Shown here: piece after piece, positions 34,553-46,136 of the stretch
How positions within the stretch are numbered: the stretch's first letter is position 1
How the letters are laid out: the number at the start of each line of letters is the position of its first letter
From: Collybiopsis luxurians FD-317 M1
Taxonomy: Eukaryota; Basidiomycota; Agaricomycetes; Agaricales; Omphalotaceae
Length of the DNA: 64,000 nt
Direction: 5' to 3'
NCBI GenBank assembly: GCA_000827265.1
Contig: KN834845.1
Location: forward strand, 130,874-194,873
Translations under genes and position numbers: made by a program
The notes under the pieces: model-generated
Database searches by the model: none
Told to the model about the DNA's origin: nothing
The model's input: only the letters and a program-made list of their open reading frames with translations

Positions 34553-35671
34553 TTAAAAATTCTGGTGGAGTTCAGCAATTTGAGCAGCTAGCACTTGTTG
34601 ATTGGCATTTAGTTGTTGGAGGATTTGGGTAAAATCAGCAGTGGAAAGAGGAGTCGCAGAGGTGGCAGCAGCAATGGTAGAAGTAGATGGTTCTGGGGTA
34701 GTGGAAGTGGCTGCAGCAGTGCAGAAAGTTCCTTGTCCTTTAATACCCATGAACTTATGACAACAGACATTAGCCAAATGTCCAGTGAGTCTGCAATAAT
34801 TGCAGACATTGAGCTTGTGGTGTCCATCGGCCTTGCAATGAGCTCTGGATCTACAACTGTAGCACTTTCCAGCCATGAAACTGCAGTATTCTTCAGCAGT
34901 GTGATACATGGTGGTTGCATCAACATCCATGGCATTGGGGTCTCTGGTAGGGGCAACAAATGGAGCTGGGTTGAAGGTGGTGGTAGTGGAGGTATTAACA
35001 ATAAACTTCCCTTTTTCCCTAGCATGGGAGATCTGTCAGTTGTCAATGCAGATGGCTTCATCAATAAGGTCCTTCAGCAAGTTGGTGTTGGCTTGGGATG
35101 CTACCAAAGTGTCTTTAATTTGATCTGCAAGGTGTTCATAGAAACAGTCTCAGAGGTCTTCATTGGAATAGCCAGTGCGAGAGGCATGCTGTTTGAAGGT
35201 GGCAGCATAGTGGGTGACAGTGTTCCTTCCTTGCCATAGGTGTTTTAAACTCTCCTTGGCATCCACTACTGCATCTGCAGTTTCAAAGTGAGCCTTGAAT
35301 GCCGCTTTGAATGCATTCCAGTTAGGATAGGTGAGGGTGACTCCCTGGGTCCGGTTATTGACCTGAGTGATGTTTTCTGTAATGGGGGTGGCCCAAATGG
35401 CAGTGTCTCCTTCAAGGAAGGATATGGCAGCCATGATAATGTTGACATTGCCAGTTGTTAGTGCAGGAATCCCTTGAGCCCATAGTTCAAAGGCAGCTAA
35501 GAAGTGTCAGGCATCATCGCTGCATTTCCCATCATAGTTCTGAGGTTTGCTGACTCCTTTATTGGAGTTGGAATGGCAAGCCATGTTGGTGACAATGTCT
35601 CTGAGGGAATCTTGGCTGTCAGCCAGATCCTTTATAGCTTTAGTGAGATTGGCAAGAGTTATGTTGGACAT
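34553..35671 (-). pseudogene. gypsy gag with zinc knuckle
   Basis: Starts around MSNITLANLTKAIKDLADSQ at 35671. The capsid-like region reads AAISFLEGDTAIWATP and WNAFKAAFKAHFE. A CCHC knuckle CNYCRLTGHLANVC follows, preceded by a second cysteine-rich stretch. It ends with LQQLNANQQVLAAQIAELHQ at 34553. Stops at 35507-35509, 35150-35152 and near 35035 are all TGA at expected arginine positions. Confidence 0.75.
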
Positions 35672-36834
35672 TTCAGTTTTGGGGGGATCTGCTTCAATAT
35701 GGTTGGATTCAGCTTCAGATTTGGATTTGGATTTGTGAGCAGGTTCTTGTTCAACAGATGGAAGAGTGGTAGGTATGTATGCAGGGAATGCTCTGGCACT
35801 AGTAGGGTTTGAAGTTCATCCTACCCTGGATGGTACTCTAGATGGTGCTCAGGATGCGGCTTGGGATGCAGATGGGGTGATTACAGGGATGTATATGAAT
35901 CTTCTGTTTTCAGAAAAGTTTTCTGGTATCGATATGCTAAGTAGGTAGCGGTTAGGGCACAGGTTCTCATCACAGTCAGCCCAGTATCCTGGTTCAGCTT
36001 GGTTGGATGGTACGATTCAGTGTACATCACAGTTGCTATGGGTGTCAAATGTGTGGTAGAGTGCAGAACAGTCAAAGGTGGCTCTGTAAGACATGATGGT
36101 GACTAGAGGTGGAGGATTGGGTAAGTCCAATGTCCACTCCTCGTAGGATCAGTGAGAGAGCTGATGGTATGAGTGTGAGATCTCAACCTAATGTTGCAGA
36201 GACAAGAGACAAGGCAATGGCACAGGTATAAAGCACAGACACTCTAGCCTGGAGTGAGTGTCAAGCACAGGTGGTGATGCAAGCTCAAGCACAATATAAA
36301 AGAATAAGGGATCTCAATGACAGTGATAGCTCAGAGGGCCAATCACAATGATCAAAGGATATCAAGCTAGTCCCCAAAGACCAAGTCAATATTAAGTGTG
36401 AGCAAAGATACAAACACATACCTAGTTCCCAAAGACCAAGAGGTCAAGATGGGGAACTAGGGGCTATCTACAATCCTATTTATACAAGTTGGAGAATAGA
36501 AAGGAAAGAACAATAAAGGTGACAGCGCAAGAAGAAGAAAGTGAAGATATATGCAGTTGTACATGAAAGAACAATAAAAGGGATGACAGTGCAAGAAAGG
36601 GATTAGGAATCATAATAGTAAGGATTAAGAATCATCTCAGCGAGAAGCAAAAGGATGATAAGGCAAATAGAAAGAGGGGCAGTGGAATCATATGGAAGAA
36701 AGATAGAAGTGTGAAGTGTCAAAGAAGTATTGGAATATTGGAATGGAATGATGGTGTGTCATAAATGCAATCATGTAAACAAGAGTGTGAAAAAAGTGAA
36801 AAATAGAGGTGAGAAAATGATATAAGTACCAGTG

Positions 36835-37320
36835 TCACAACAATTGTTGTCAACAAGGGTATGGTGCATTTGACAGTACACTGAGGTAGATGGACCTGAG
36901 CCAGCCTCCCCCTCCTTGACACCTTCAAGGTCAGGATTGGGTAAAAAATTGAAAATCTCCTTGACATCTTCTAGATCAACAACATCTATCAAAGCCTGTG
37001 TAGCAGCATCCAGAGATTCTGAAAACAAAGCTTCATTTTCCTTATCTCCACATTCTTTGACTAGCTCCTTGAGATGACTAACAATGCTTGCATTGTCACT
37101 GGCAATCAAATCAGGATTGTCCTCCTGGTCAATCACCATATTCCTAGACAAGGGCAAGTTGTCAAAATCCATGTCATTTGTTTGAACAGAGGGTGCTTCC
37201 AGGACCAATGAAAATAGAAGGGAAGCAGTGGCGGCTGCAGAAGTGGCTGCCTCCACTGTGTCAGAGAGCTGCTGTACAACTCTTTGTTCCTGTTTGAGAT
37301 AATATCAACAATGACAATCA
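36835..37320 (-). pseudogene. Unknown acidic coding fragment beside the gypsy LTR
   Basis: A frame of about 140 residues with protein-like character: SHLKELVKECGDKENEALF, ALIDVVDLEDVKEIFNFLPN. A splice acceptor near 37290 precedes it and a GTGACA donor follows near 36838. It was not recognised. The downstream exon would lie where the candidate LTR begins, so the gene may have been cut by the retrotransposon insertion. Confidence 0.35.
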
Positions 37321-38007
37321 TTCTTTTTTAGGCAGATATGAGCAGCCCAGTCTTGGAGCCTCTTGAAGATTTGTTTGCAGACAAAGCATTCGTACAACAT
37401 GAGGAGACACAGTAGGTGGACAACAGCAGGGCCAGATTATATAGCAGAGGTGCCACAGGTGTGGACAAGATGCAAACACATGAATGGAAAGGGGGCCAAT
37501 AGATGGATAGATATATAGATATATAGATGGATAACTGATACTGTCAATGGACACATGGGTGTGTTGATGGATTGATTGTGTCAGAGAGATCAGTGATTCT
37601 TCATTGAGAATACATGGCTGGTAAAATGGAAACAACTATGAGCAAGGGTCATTGACTACTAGAGCCATAAGGAACATTTACTTTCTTACAAATTATGGCC
37701 CCAATGGAGAACCACGGAACAAGACATAGCAGTTGAACTGCCTTTACATTGGCTCCCAGAAATCATCTTCTTTACAAAAGGAGGGCTGTAGATCCTGGCC
37801 TTTTTCATATTCAGGAGGAGAGCACTTCATGGGGTCAGACAGATGAGGTCTCAGCTATCAACAATGTTGAACTCACATCCAGTGAGGGTCTATGATTGAA
37901 AGAAGAAGAGTGGCAAGAGTTCAACTCCATCAAGCTGCCTGCTTGATATAAGGTGCTCTCGTCAGTCAGAAGAGCTGGAGATGCTTTATGCAGTTGAGAC
38001 AAGCTCA
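37321..38007. other. Non-coding, contains a GATA-type microsatellite
   Basis: No gene seen. At about 37498-37535 a run of GATAGATATATAGATATATAGATGG repeats forms a short microsatellite; otherwise the sequence is CpG-poor and anonymous. Confidence 0.45.
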
Positions 38008-38678
38008 CCCCCAGCAGACTGAAATATGACTGCTGTAAAAGGTTAGGTAATATAATATATTTTTCCTTATAATTTTAGTAATTTTTCCGGAATTAATATC
38101 TCCCATATTGCCCTGGTAAAAGGCATGGGAATATTTCACATTTATTGGCACCTATTTTGACAGAAAAATCACATGTAGTATGACATTTATGTTGCCAGAT
38201 TTTTTAGTTATTTTTCCATATTTTTTTCCCCTGTAATTTCTTTGTTATTGCCACTGTAAAAGAAGTGGCAATAACAAAGAGATTACTGTGGGGAAAAGTT
38301 ATATATTACTGCTGCAAAAAGCAATGGGCAATGATTGGGTGTTAGGGCCCAATCATTGCCTGTTGCTTTTTGCAGCAGTAATATATAATTTATGACCCAT
38401 GTGATTTTTTTAATATTCCCACTCCTCTTACAGAAGCAATATGAAAGAAATCGCATGGGAAAAAAATGTGGGAAAATCATTAAAAATCCTGCAAAATAAA
38501 TGCTGTAATACACATGATTTTTCCATCAAAATAGGTGCCAGTAAATGCGAAATATTCCCATGCCTTTTACCAGGGCAATATGAGAGATATTAATTCCGGA
38601 AAAATTACTAAAATTATAAGGAAAAATATATTATATTACCTAACCTTTTATAGCAGTCATATTCCAGTCTGCTGGAGG
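38008..38678. mobile_element. 671-bp palindromic foldback element, family A copy 2
   Basis: Begins CCCCCAGCAGACTGAAATAT and ends with its near reverse complement (CAGTCTGCTGGAGG). The outer arms of about 180-200 bases pair, with inner palindromes at about 38238-38280 and a near-perfect hairpin at about 38303-38391 that contains GCAATGGGCAATGATTGGG. The length and the terminal decamer match the element at 31335-32002, but the internal sequence differs, so the two are related subfamilies. GCT at 38003-38005 and again at 38681-38683 could be a 3-bp target duplication if the ends are CAC...GTG. Confidence 0.8.
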
Positions 38679-38914
38679 TGGCTAGTAATTCCAATGTTCA
38701 TAAAAAAGAAAGACCAGTGAGACAGAATTGGCACAGTGAGCACTCCAACACTGTGAAAACAGTGAATATGGGTCAAGGTGTATGCTGCATTGCAATGAGC
38801 TACCTGCTCAGTAGAAAGACACTTTGTCATCAAAAGAAGAGCTCAGGTATGGTCCAAAGGATGGGGAAGAATCCTCACCAAACAGGTGGTAATGGAAATG
38901 GAAAGTTTGGTCCA

Positions 38915-39573
38915 GCTACAGTTCTGATCCCTGGAGCTATCTGCTCAATGCAGAGAGATATTGCCGTCAAGGTGATACTGGAAATGAAAGGCTTGGGACT
39001 GTGATAGCTGCAATCCCTGGAGCTATCTGCTCAATGGAGAGAGGTATTGCTGTCAAGGTGGTACTGGAAATGAAAGGTCTAGGACAGTGACAGCTCTGAT
39101 CCCAAGAGCTATCTGCTCAACGGAGAGAGGTATTGCCATCAAGGTGGTGCTGGAAATGAAAGGCTTGGGACAGCGATAGTTCTGATGTCTGGAGCTATCT
39201 GCTCAATGGAGAGAGGTATCGCTGTCAAGGTGATACTGGAAATAAAAGGTCTAGGATAGCAACAGCTCCAATTCCGAGAGCCATCTGCTCAATGGAGAGA
39301 GGTATTTCCATCAAGGTGGTACTGGAAATGAAAGGCTTGGGACAGTGATAGCTCTGATCCCTGGAGCTATCTGCTCAATGGAGAGAGGTATTGCTGTCAA
39401 GGTGGTACTGGAAATGAAAGGTCTAGGACAGCAACAGCTCCAATCCCAAGAGCTATCTGCTCAATGGAGAGAGGTATCATTGTCAAGATAGTACTGGAGA
39501 TGAAAGGCTTGGGACAGAAATAGCTCCAATCCCTAGAGCTATCTGCTCAATGGAGAGAGGTATCACTGTCAAG
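38915..39573. repeat. Minisatellite, about eight units of 86 bp
   Basis: The block GAGCTATCTGCTCAATGGAG recurs near 38934, 39018, 39105, 39190, 39277, 39363, 39449 and 39535. Alternate units are more alike (GACAGTGATAGCTCTGATCC type versus CAGCAACAGCTCCAATCC type), so the basic repeat is a dimer of about 172 bp. Eighty-six is not a multiple of three, and stops occur in all frames, so it is not a protein repeat. Confidence 0.85.
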
Positions 39574-40429
39574 CAATTTGTGGCTCCGTGGGTGGATACC
39601 AGGTCTTCTGTAGAATCTGAGTCATCCAGGTTGTCAAAGCTTTTGTCATGATCCCTATATAATAAGGCCTTGAAGAATGGTTTAAAGGAGAGATACAGCT
39701 GCAAAAACTTACAGTGAGTCAAGTCCTGAAGGCAAGCCAGGGAGATCTTCTACCAAGCAAAGCTCAGTAGATGATGGGAAGGTGGGAGTTGGGTGGGAGA
39801 CTCCTGACCATTGTGGCGCCATGGACATATAACCCTGCACACTGTCACTGATCCATTCTCATGCAAGTCTAGTCAGATACACTTGAAAAACACTAAGTCC
39901 CATTGACTTGGCTAGTATAGAATTAAACTAAGGGATTCTATAATCACTGTACTGAGAGTATAACTCTGCTCACTGCCAGACTACAAGGTGAATCTGTACA
40001 TTTTATAGACTTGTAGTTGTCTCTGATGAGGAGCCAAGCTTGGAAAAGTATATGGTATGACAGCAGTCATATCAGTGCTCAAGGCTATGTTTCCTGATAT
40101 TGACCCTGATACCAATTCACATCTACCCAGAGGTGCTGTGGACATGGGTAAAGGCTTGGTCATGCTGCAACCCCAGGAGAATTGCTTATACACAATGACT
40201 AGAAAAGAGTGAGAGACACTTCTAGATTTTTTTGGGGATGATATAGTACAGCGATGGGGCCGCCTTTGAATTCCAAATGGCCAGATTGCTAGGTCCTGAT
40301 TTTGCGAGACTGATGTGATCAAGAAATGCAAACCTTGGGTTATTCAAAATGTTTTGGTATGTCAAAATCTTGATAGTATTGCTGATTTTACTTAATTAAA
40401 CTTTGGAAGCTTTACTTTGATAATTGGGT
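39574..40429. other. No recognisable gene
   Basis: CpG-poor anonymous sequence after the minisatellite. Short frames are present but carry no motif that could be supported. Confidence 0.4.
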
Positions 40430-40745
40430 TGAGATAGCAGAGGTTTGGTATTACTTTCTCAAAGCTTTACCAAATGCAGCTGAGGAAGGATATGCAATGG
40501 TATCCATCTACAGTCAACACTACAAAGACTTGTGGGATGAGTTGTCCGGTGCATTATGGGCCTGTGACTATCTTGGAGTGGAAAATTTGCATGTTGTGTC
40601 AATTCAAGCCATCTCTTCTGTGGTGTCAATGCAACCTTTACCTGCACTGCCAGGTGAGCCAGATGGAGTCTGGTTTCTTGTCAAAAAGTCTAGCCTAGAT
40701 GAGTCATTGAAGACTGGACATGAAGAAGATATGGATTTATTTTAG
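40430..40745 (+). pseudogene. Unknown coding fragment
   Basis: A frame open upstream of its first ATG reads EVWYYFLKALPNAAEEGYAM and then ENLHVVSIQAISSVVSMQPL, LPALPGEPDGVWFLVKK and an acidic end. Composition and continuity look protein-like, and the VVSMQPLPALPGEPD segment seems familiar from mushroom genomes, but no family can be named. There is no start or partner exon nearby, so it is probably a fragment left in the transposon island. Confidence 0.35.
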
Positions 40746-40978
40746 TATAGAAACTAGGTATTTAATAATATATAATTATTGCAATTTTGAAGGTCAATGG
40801 AGGGAAAATTCCCACTACCTCTTTAGGATAGAGGGTCTTGTGCATACCTCTCACCATTACCATGGCAAAAATGGCCCAGTTGCATGACTGCACATGACAA
40901 ATCACATTTCACCTAAGCGCTAAGCTGCGATCTCCTTCCAGTGTTCCACTGTTTGCTGACTTTCTCCCACCATTCACC

Positions 40979-41470
40979 ATGTTTTTCATTATTGTCAGCA
41001 ACTTCCCTGCTACTTACCACATAATTGCACAACTTCCCCGCTCTGTTGCATTGTCCTCCTTCCTTCAAAAAATAGGCTGGCCAACCACACAGTCATCAAT
41101 TTCATTAACTGTATCAGCATCCACAGGGATGAAAGCTCACACTGCCATTCACAATTTTCAAGTTGTCACCTATTACATACCCACTGATCTCATCCTTGGA
41201 CACAATTTTATACAAACTTTAAATGGCACAGATTTGGCCATCCCAATGACTAATATCCAAGATATGCCCATGCTACTGACATTTATCAATCCCCAACCCA
41301 CGCATGCCATTGTACTGTTCACCAGTGGTAAGTGGATCCCGCCCATGATAACCATATGAACTAATCTCTACTTAGGACCAATTTCATTCACAAATTCTCA
41401 ATCTCGTATCTCCATAAATGCTGCACCCTTCAATGGGATCCATAACATTCATGTGGCATTTATAGATGAC
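40979..41470 (+). pseudogene. Possible retropepsin-like fragment
   Basis: The frame 40979-41359 contains VVTYYIPTDLILGHNFIQTL, similar to the C-terminal ILG motif of retroviral-type aspartic proteases, but no clear active-site DSG is seen. It may continue after a short intron near 41360 until the foldback element at 41517. The assignment is weak. Confidence 0.3.
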
Positions 41471-41516
41471 CTCTGTATTGAACAGTGTACTTCTTCTAAT
41501 CATCCCAAAACTACAT

Positions 41517-41724
41517 CAGGAAAATTACCTTTTGCCCAGGCTGCCCAGAGGTCTCTGGAGACACCCCCAAAATCCTAGGGATCCCAGGAATCTCTCAGAT
41601 CTCTCCTAGAGTCTTTTGGAGCTTTGAGATTGCTCTGGAGTCTTTCAGGGTCCCTGGAGATCCCTAGGAATTAGGGGTGTCTCCAGAGATCTTTGGGAAG
41701 CCTGGGCCCAGGGCATTTTTCCTG
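41517..41724. mobile_element. 208-bp foldback element, family B (miniature)
   Basis: Starts CAGGAAAATTACC and ends TTTTTCCTG, flanked by AT on both sides (41515-41516 and 41725-41726). Almost the whole element is an inverted repeat: TCTCTGGAGACACCCC on the left matches GGGGTGTCTCCAGAGA on the right. Rich in CCTAGG and CCAGG motifs. The termini match those of the large nested element at 55618-58875. No coding capacity. Confidence 0.8.
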
Positions 41725-41989
41725 ATGTAATACATATGATGACTTTTTGCACCAATGCTGAAGCATCCACATCAGCCACTGTCCAATCTATTACCATGCC
41801 CCCAATGTCTCCATCTGTAATTTTCAGCACTCTATTCAGTCAGTGTGAGAGTGGGGTTTGTACCTCTGTCCTATTAGTTGTTTGCCACAAGGTCAGTATG
41901 GAACATCATATATGGTATATCACCCTGTCCACAGCAGATAAATGCATACAGTTGACAAAACTCAGACAGCATTTTATTCTCAACATATG

Positions 41990-42915
41990 ACAAACCTGGA
42001 TCTTGGCTTCAGAGCAAAGCTGGAACGCCGTTTGTTTGTTTTGAGATCCACACGAATAAAGACTGAAAGCCATCCATAGCTGAATTTGCTGTTGTCATCA
42101 ACCTGCTGGAAAAACCTCCATCGCTAGTGCCAAACATCATTTACCTGGCTCTACAAATATCGGAACTGCCGGACTATGGTTATGTGAGTTCATTGCAGGC
42201 ATTGCCAGATTCACCGCTCTTCATAATTATGTCTCTCGGAGAGCTGGACAGACAATTTGATCTTGTCTGCCTTTCTAAAATGACATTCTGGAATCAAAAG
42301 ACTCGAAGTGGATCCTCACCATTGGATAAATAGACCTCTGGATTATTTGGGAGATGCTGGAGTTCTTCAGAATATCACTATGTTCAGAGGCTCACCTGCA
42401 AACATCAAACGGGTGTTGAAAACAGGGGCTCCCAATTTAACCGAGTTATGCATTCTCGGCCCTCTGATGAATGACAACAGTTTGATGTACAAAGATATAA
42501 TTCAGCTAAATGTGCAAAAGTACTGACTCAGAACACTGCATCTGCAGTGTCTGTGGGGATATGACACATGCAAAGTATACCTCTTTGCCACAGGGGTACA
42601 AATCCTAGCCATTTTTGAGTGTGTCCTGAACTTTTTATTGTTTGAATCTAGGGTATGTGATTGTTATATTATGACTCTGCATAAACAAGATGATTGCAGG
42701 TTGATTTCCTTTTCAAATTTTACTGCAAGATTTTCGTAATGATGCCAACCCTTAAAAAACTGGTTGTATGTACGAGGGAAGTGTCTTCCAAGGTGCACAT
42801 TGCTAGATGGAATAAGGAGGCAATTCAAAAAGCAAGGGAACATTCGGGCAGCAGGGTCATAGTGGAGGTGTATGAATATGGACTTCATGAATGGTCCCTT
42901 ATTAATATATAGTAA
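41990..42915 (+). pseudogene. Possible decayed LRR/F-box-type gene
   Basis: Three adjacent frames (42127-42333, 42308-42526, 42694-42912) carry leucine-rich pieces such as LVPNIIYLALQISELP, GAPNLTELCILGPL and MPTLKKLVVCTREV. Their spacing is that of LRR units in Agaricomycete F-box proteins. They are in different frames and broken by stops. No F-box was seen. It is not close to the array at 8.5-24 kb in sequence. Confidence 0.3.
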
Positions 42916-43386
42916 TAGAATATGATTTTTGACTGTACACGATATGATTTCGATGGTGACTGAGGTAGCGGGCTTTGCTGTGCAAGACGGCGCTATTGTG
43001 GTTATAGTTCGTACAGTGTTGTGTTTGTCGTGTTCAAGCACAAGTCACGGGTTCATGACAAAGACAGCCAGGTGAGGACAGTGCTACGAAGATGGTGCTA
43101 CTTGTCTCTGTTCTCTCATCTTGACTATGCCGTGGCTCAGTCCACCAGCTCAAATGGAGGTCAATGAAGACAGTTTTTTCTCTCTTTCTGATTTTCCTAC
43201 CACTTTCCGAACTCCAATGACCTCAGCCCATCGAATGAGGCCAAATACAATGGTGTGTCAATGATTCACTTTTGCATCTTTCGCTGATTCTCCCCGCAGG
43301 TGTATCCAAACCTGCAACAAAACTCTTTGTCAACTGCCTCAAATTGTCTGGATATCATATGAAGTGCTACCGCTGAAGAACTTTCA

Positions 43387-44111
43387 ATGTCTGGAAACCC
43401 TGTATATCGTGATTTGATCACCAAGAATGTGGAACTGAAAGCTGAAGCAACTTTTCATGAGTGAGTCTCACCTGTCTGAGAGCATTAGCTAGAGTTGATG
43501 CCTGTAGAAAATATACCCAAAAGCTCAAAAATCTCCTTCATTCAACTCAATCCTCTCTTGCGGTGGTCCAAACTTCTGCAAATTCTTCTTCGTCTTCTGT
43601 GTCTTTCTTGGGTTCTGCAGCTCACCAAAGGCTTCCGACTCTAAATTACGACTTTTCTATTCTTGACCATGAAAGCAAATGTCCCAACATCCATTTTTTC
43701 ACCTACCAACAATGGACTACATACGTTCAATGAAAGAAAAATTCTTCCGAAAAGACGTCACGTACCCTAGGCTTTCTCCAGTCCAAAACCATCGTTCCTG
43801 AAACCAGCATATATCAAGCAGACAACAGCTCATTCATGAAGAAAGTGTATGAATCGGCAAAGCAAATCTTCAACCTTTTCTATACACTCAATCTCGACCC
43901 GGATACCTGGGGTAAGGCCTGTGCACCTGCCGCCGAGTATTTCTACAAGAAAATGGCTATTGAGCATCCTGAAATTTGTTGGTGTAATGATGGAAAGTGG
44001 AAGGCCCAGCTGTATGCAACGGCAAAGTACCCGGACTGGGGCAAGGACACTGTCATGGGACAGACTATGTCAGGATATATATATAGATGTCTCACCCTTC
44101 TCAGCTACTAG
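43387..44111 (+). pseudogene. Agaricomycete-specific protein of unknown function, one nonsense
   Basis: Exon 1 is 43387-43460 (MSGNPVYRDLITKNVELKAE) and exon 2 starts at 43508. The reading frame passes HFFTYQQWTTYVQ, meets a TGA at 43731-43733, and continues in the same frame through KQIFNLFYTLNLDPDTWGK and the conserved-looking CNDGKWKAQLYATAKYPDW to 44111. From memory this layout (N-terminal coil, W-rich middle, WKAExxATxxYPxW end) is a recurrent mushroom-specific family without known function. The TGA lies where an arginine CGA codon would fit. A 3' exon may be missing. Confidence 0.5.
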
Positions 44112-44318
44112 AACTCGGAAGAAGCATTGATGATATTCTTTTCCTTTCTACAAGTTTCTACATTCATTTCTTTACATATAAAAGAGTAGTTAAAACTTGT
44201 GTGAAACTTAGTGAGTAATCAACCGATAGACGCGTGAGCTCCTCAACTTCGATCACGTCTGATGCATGAGCTCGACGTTCTCGAAGGTAATTCAAGTAAT
44301 TCAGGAAAATTGGTAACT

Positions 44319-44371
44319 CAGGTCTAAGTCAAAGATACTATTGAATTCAATAACGGCGCAGTTCCGTTACA
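44319..44371. repeat. 53-bp direct repeat, copy 1
   Basis: CAGGTCTAAGTCAAAGATAC... to GTTACA at 44371; identical to 44586-44638 except for one base. It lies in the presumed 5' untranslated region of the next gene. Confidence 0.85.
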
Positions 44372-44453
44372 CTGGTGGAAACACTGAGTCTTTGACTTTT
44401 AGACTACTTGCTTTACTCCCTCTTCGCTCTCGACCTCTTTTACTTGCTCCACT

Positions 44454-46136
44454 ATGGCCAAGACTTCCGTGGAAGATCCCAGGAAGGATGTTCCGCCTCA
44501 CCAATCTGGTGATTCTGTGCTAGAGGCTGATTGTGTTGATCTCGAACCATTGCACGCTTTGGATGACAAAGGTGCGCACCTTTACCAGGTCTAAGTCAAA
44601 GATACTATTGAACTCAATAACGGCGCAGTTCCGTTACAGACACACGAGATAAAGGTGGTCTTGAGAGAGATCCCAGCATTACGGGTACGTATTCTATAAA
44701 TCAGAGCGTCGCAAATATTTTAACCTGCTTCTTTTTTCTTCAGTAACTCGAGCAGATCGAAGACAATCAAAGCCTGGAGGGAACGAGCCACCCCGCAAAT
44801 GAACTAAGCATAATCACCGTATCTCTGGAAAGCAAGAGACACAACTACCAGTTGCCACATCCAAATCTGCATCCTTGCAAGACAAACGTGTCATTTTGCC
44901 TCATCACTCTTCGTTGTCTCCTGTTGTTGCAAAATTGCCTATCGATAATACTGTCAATCCAGTACCACAAGCATCCATCAAACGTTCTCCTAATCCCATT
45001 GCAGATTCCAATCAGACAGCCGCCTCAGATTCCAACGCATCTGATGTAATGTCTGCGGCCAATACTCTTGTCACTATAGCTGCCGCGTTGGATATCCTGT
45101 TGCTACTGATGACGATGAATCTTTTGATTCAGGTGGTCTAGCAGTATGTGCCCTAATATTTGCCTCAGAATTGTACTGATATGTGAATAGGTCATTCAAA
45201 CACCTAAACCGTAAGTTATTAGTACATCTGTTCCGATTCTATCTGCTCACCAGTTCTCCTCAGCTCGGAGCACTCGGAGACGGCACTTGACAGTGCAAAA
45301 CTCCTCGACTCCGAATCCATGGAAGCAGACGGATCCGATGGTACAAAGATATCAGCACCTAACGACGCAAAATCTCCTGAAGCTGAGATCGAACTCAACA
45401 CTACAAATGATGCCAATGCCCCCAAAACAATGCACATACCCAGCCCAACCGAATTGCCGAAAACTGCACCAAAACCAAATTCCGGCCTAGCTCCAAAACC
45501 TAGCTCCGCCCCAGCACCGACTAGGCGTGTTGTACGTTCTATTGTGTTTTTTGTAAGCTATATTTCTACTGACTCTTTACAATATTCGCTCTAGGTGAAT
45601 CCACTGTGAGTACTATCCTCAGGTGTATTGTTTGTATCTCACAAGACTTTCCTAGTGCATCGTTGAAGGTTCCACGCACAGTTCCAGTACCTCCAGAATC
45701 CGAGTTCAGTGCTGCTCCTGCTGCTAACATGAAATCAGTCAAAGGTAAAAAACCCCTCGTTAGAGATCTTCCCATAACTTTGGCAACAGGCTATGCCATC
45801 ACCAGGCGGTACATGTATATTCTACTCTCACAGATATTTAACTAACATTCTCCATCAAGAAATCTTTTTGCGGCCGACTACCTGAAAACCCATAGCCCGG
45901 CGAATGGCGAATTCTCGCGAATTTGGCAAGAACTACCTGCGGAGCAGCAAAAGGTATGTACGCAGCTTTTTTTTGATTATCATGCAAGACAACACTCTTT
46001 TCAGGTTTGGGACAGTCGCGCACGCAAACTTGCTAAGGAATCAAAAACTGGAAAACTCAACAATGCCGGAGCGTCGTCGTCCAATGCGACCGCCACAGTC
46101 GATGAGAACGACAAAGAAAATGCAGCTACTAGCTAG
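44454..46136 (+). pseudogene. HMG-box-like protein, probably damaged
   Basis: Multi-exon gene from MAKTSVEDPRKDVPPHQSG (ATG at 44454) to the TAG at 46134-46136. The C-terminal exons carry an HMG-box-like DNA-binding segment: NLFAADYLKTHSPANGEF, SRIWQELPAEQQKVWDSRAR, with an intron inside it (about 45954-46004). The middle is Pro/Ala/Ser-rich (PKPNSGLAPKPSSAPAPTRR) with acidic stretches. A TGA at 44800-44802 interrupts the third coding segment where arginine would fit (PPRK then TKHNHR); alternative splicing could avoid it. The first intron holds the second copy of a 53-bp repeat. It was probably a chromatin or transcription protein; whether it is functional is unclear. Confidence 0.55.
44586..44638. 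repeat. 53-bp direct repeat, copy 2
   Basis: Second copy, 267 bases downstream of the first. It forms most of the first intron of the HMG-box-like gene and supplies its acceptor site (CCGTTACAG). Confidence 0.85.

Larger units (their letters stand above)
32003..36761 (-). mobile_element. Ty3/gypsy-type LTR retrotransposon, truncated, no integrase
   Basis: Minus-strand order gag (zinc knuckle), aspartic protease, reverse transcriptase, RNase H. The sequence ends at 32003 just after the beginning of an H2C2-like integrase N-terminus, where the foldback element lies; the rest of integrase and the 3' LTR are absent. A candidate 5' LTR spans roughly 36170-36761. On the minus strand it would begin TGACACACCATC and has a TATAAATAGG-like box at about 36476-36490. 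Primer-binding site and LTR ends are not certain. Confidence 0.8.

Noticed and set aside
38915..39573. Repeat array considered as CRISPR
   Set aside because: Units are contiguous 86-bp copies without unique spacers, and the genome is eukaryotic.
38915..39722. Minus-strand frame over the minisatellite as a repeat protein
   Set aside because: Unit length is not a multiple of three, and stops appear in every frame after one or two units.
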